64,000 nucleotides of DNA. It comes from Hyaloscypha bicolor E. Taxonomy: Eukaryota; Ascomycota; Leotiomycetes; Helotiales; Hyaloscyphaceae. Shown here piece after piece: positions 61,102-64,000 of the stretch. Each line of letters begins with the position of its first letter. Position 1 is the first letter of the stretch. The stretch spans positions 1 through 64,000 of the forward strand of contig NW_020194521.1 of NCBI RefSeq assembly GCF_002865645.1. Direction: 5' to 3'. Under the pieces are notes generated by a model. The model was given only the letters and a program-made list of their open reading frames with translations, had not been told where the DNA came from and did not search any database. The position numbers and the translations under genes are program-made.

Positions 61102-64000
61102 TAAAAAAGAAAAAACCCTATTATATAGCTTTTTCTTATTATTTATAATTATTTTCTAATTATAATAAAGAAAATATTAAATTTATATAAATATAAATCT
61201 ATTAAAATTTAGAAGCCTAAATAATTTCTAAAGAAATTTATTAGCCCTTATTCTTAAAATTCTTTTTACTTCTTTTATTTCTTTATTTTTTTTTAAAAAA
61301 AAGAATATAAATATAAAAATTATAATTATAATAAAATTATATATATTTTTATAATTAGTAAAAGTTTATAATAAAAGAAAAGAGCTATATTTCGGTAATT
61401 ATAAAGAAATAATATTAGCTTTATTTTCTCTAGTATTCGAGATATCTAATTCTTTTCTTCTTTTCTTCTTTTCTTTCTAGACAAATATTTAAGTATTATA
61501 TTCTTATTTTCTAGTTCTTTATATATTTTCAAATCTCTTATTTTCCTTTTTTAAAATACTATTATTTCTAATATAGCTGAGTTAAATATTTTGCCTTTTA
61601 ATCTTTCTTAATTTCGTTTAATATTTTATTTAATTTCCTTACTCTTTTTATAATAGTAATATCTTTATATAAGTATTTTATAAATTACTTTTATATAATT
61701 ATTTTTAAAAGAAAGAAATCCCGTAATAAATATTAGATAAATTTTTTTATTATAAAAAAGCCTTTTCTTTTTATTTCTAATAATTTTCTTTTTTTTAATA
61801 ATAATCTTAATTTTATTTATTTTTTATTTATATTAGGCTTTTATATTTCTTAAATATTATATTTGCCTTTTTTAATAATAACGAGTTTATAAAAATTAAT
61901 AAATAAGCTTATAATTATATTTTCTATAATATAATATCTAATATTCTCTTTTTAATAATAATTAAAAATAGTATTATTTAGTTAAATATATTTTTAATTA
62001 TTTTTATATAATTTTATATTTATAATTTTTTTTAAATAAATAAATCTTATATATTATTTTTTTATTTATAATAATAATATTAATAAGCTTACTAATAATA
62101 ATTATTTTTATTTTTATATTTAAGAACTTAAAGCTATAATTATTATAGGCTTTAAAGTTATATATACTAGTATATAAGCCTATATAAATTACTAAGAAAA
62201 TAAGTTTCACTTTAATAAATATTATTAATATTACTTTTTTAATTTTAGCTATAATAATTAATTTTTGGAAATATAATTCTCGCAAATATTTCTTTTATAT
62301 AATTTGCTTCTTTCTAATTTTGCTTAAATTCAAATACTAATAATTATAAATCTTAACTAGAAAAACAAGCCTTTAGTTTTTTAGCTTCTTAAGCTTTTCT
62401 TTTACTAAGTTCTAGTTATTATAAAGATATTAGAGTAGTAAATATTACAAATAGTATTATTTTATATAAGGAAAATATATTAAAATACTCCCTTATTTAT
62501 TATTTTTAAAGAAAGCTAGTATTAGTAAAGAAAATTAATAATTAGTATTAAGCTTTAAAATAATAATACTCGTTAATTTTATATTTTCTTTCTAGCTTTA
62601 TTAACTTTTTCTTCTAAAATTCCAGATAGAATAATTATATATATAAATAAATATCTTATAATTTTCTTTTCTCTCTTATTCTTTTCTAATTTCTTTTAAC
62701 TAGTAATATAATTTTTCTTTTCTTTTTTAATTTCCTCTTTATCTGGCTTTCTTTCTTATAATAATTTCTTATAAAATATTTTTTTCTTTAAAAAGCCGAA
62801 TTTTTCTTTATATATATTAGTTAATAAATATAAAATTATCGAATTTTTTAAATAAAGAATATTTTATTATTTCTTTTCTAATATCTAATTCTTTTTCTTT
62901 ATTATTTAAAAATAAGCTATTAAATATTATTTCCTTATTTCCCGGCACTTTATATATTTCTAATTTTTCTTTTTTTTTCTTAAAGAATTACTTATTCTTT
63001 TTATAATAAATTAAGAAAATATATCTCTAGGTTTTTTTATTTAATATTTATTTAATATTCCTCTTTATTCTTTTCTAAAATAACTTGTTTCTTTTCTTAT
63101 ATAATTCTTTTATATTTTTTCCTACTTTTTATTATCTTTATTTTATTCTTTAATTCTTTTAAGTTATTTTTCTTATAATATAATTTCTATTTCTTTTTAC
63201 TTTATCTTTTTTCTTATTTTTATTACTTTCTTATTATTTAAGCTTTTTTTCTTAATATTTAGTTTATTATAACTAATATTAATAATACTTTCTTTATTAT
63301 TTTACTAGCTTATAAGCCACTTATAAAAATAAATAATAGTATTATAATACTAAATAAGTAAGTAATATATCTTTTTTTAATATAATTTCCTTTTTATAAT
63401 TTTTTTCTTTTAATAAATCTTGTTTTATATATTCGCAAATCTTATTTCGGCCTCTAGTATTTATTTTAAAGCCAATTATATCTTTTGTAATTATAATACT
63501 AAATACGTTTTTATAAATAGTAATTATAATTTATTTAATACTTAAAAATTTAATATAATAATTATATAAGGTTTTAAAATTAATTAATTTAATAATAAAG
63601 CTTATATAAGATATTAAAATATTATTAAGTTCTAATACTTTAAAGTTTACTATAAATATCTTTTTTATATTAGTACTTATATAAATTGTTTTCAAATATA
63701 TTATAAAAATAAATGCTTTTTTTATATAACTTTTCTCTTTTAAGTCTTACTTGAATTCAAGTTTTAATAATAATAAATTCTGATTTCTAATTTATATATA
63801 TTAGTATTTAATAAAAGCAACCTTTCTCTTTATTAAGTTCGCACTATTATAAAAGTATAAGAGCTTTAAATATAGCTAATAAAATAAAGCTAAGTAAGAA
63901 TATTACTTTTAATTATTTCTTGCTTTATTATTTTTAAGGGTTTAGAGTTATAAATTAGGAAACTTATAATGTTTTCTAGTAATTAAACTTATTAATTTTT
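61102..64000 (-). repeat. repeat F, copy 2, cut by the window edge
   Basis: It is collinear with 46482-49560, more heavily RIP-degraded, and contains the same internal duplication. The best open stretch on the minus strand (62004-62285) reads IYIGLYTSIYNFKAYNNYSF and matches the copy 1 segment at 47450-47671. It interrupts the E reverse transcriptase relic on its left. Confidence 0.7.

Noticed and set aside
46482..64000. The two F copies as giant LTRs of one element
   Set aside because: They exceed 2.9 kb, contain coding-like sequence with an internal duplication, and copy 2 interrupts an unrelated plus-strand relic.
1..64000. Subtelomere or centromere identity of the window
   Set aside because: No TTAGGG-type repeats are present. 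Nested RIP-degraded Gypsy DNA is compatible with a centromere but also with any heterochromatic island, so sequence alone does not decide.

Overview
This window looks like nuclear DNA of a filamentous ascomycete (Pezizomycotina), almost all of it a transposon graveyard. Long stretches are extremely AT- and TpA-rich. Their reading frames are full of TAG/TAA where Trp or Gln is expected, and of Tyr or Asn where family Cys/His or Asp is expected. Repeat copies differ mostly by C:G to T:A transitions. This is the signature of repeat-induced point mutation (RIP). I see no intact host gene, no rRNA or tRNA gene, no CRISPR array and no telomere repeat.

The centre of the window is a three-level nest that can be read from exact ends and target-site duplications (TSDs). 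(1) A Fot1/pogo-like DNA transposon occupies 17898-19166 plus 39562-40503, with 44-bp terminal inverted repeats, a TA target and its transposase on the minus strand. (2) It was split by a plus-strand chromodomain Ty3/Gypsy element, 'B' (19167-39556), with two 327-bp LTRs and TSD ATTAA. (3) B was split in its 5' leader by a 13.36-kb minus-strand Gypsy element, 'A' (19642-33003), with two 303-bp LTRs and TSD CTAG. Besides gag-pol, A carries a long unidentified coding relic between pol and its 3' LTR. That relic contains a (TSKTSR)n minisatellite, and a polypurine-tract-like block is present on both sides of it.

Left part: positions 1-7938 are a second A copy, cut by the window edge, inserted into the 3' end of a second B copy (7939-8420). 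Then come an unidentified plus-strand coding relic (about 8460-11600) and a hAT transposase relic (about 13440-14770). Around 15.93-19.2 kb and 39.6-44.9 kb base composition is close to normal. Those islands hold small inverted-repeat elements, an 18-bp tandem array, and fragments of host-type genes: an F-box-like protein, an amino-acid permease, a beta-propeller lectin blade and one unidentified protein.

Right part (46.5-64 kb): a repeat 'F' is present twice in the same orientation and each copy has an internal duplication. There is a minus-strand Gypsy pol 'D', a complete minus-strand Gypsy element 'C' (53641-60343, 274-bp LTRs), and a plus-strand Gypsy reverse transcriptase relic 'E' that breaks off where the second F copy begins. 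The coding relics do not form a working pathway. They record successive insertions followed by RIP.
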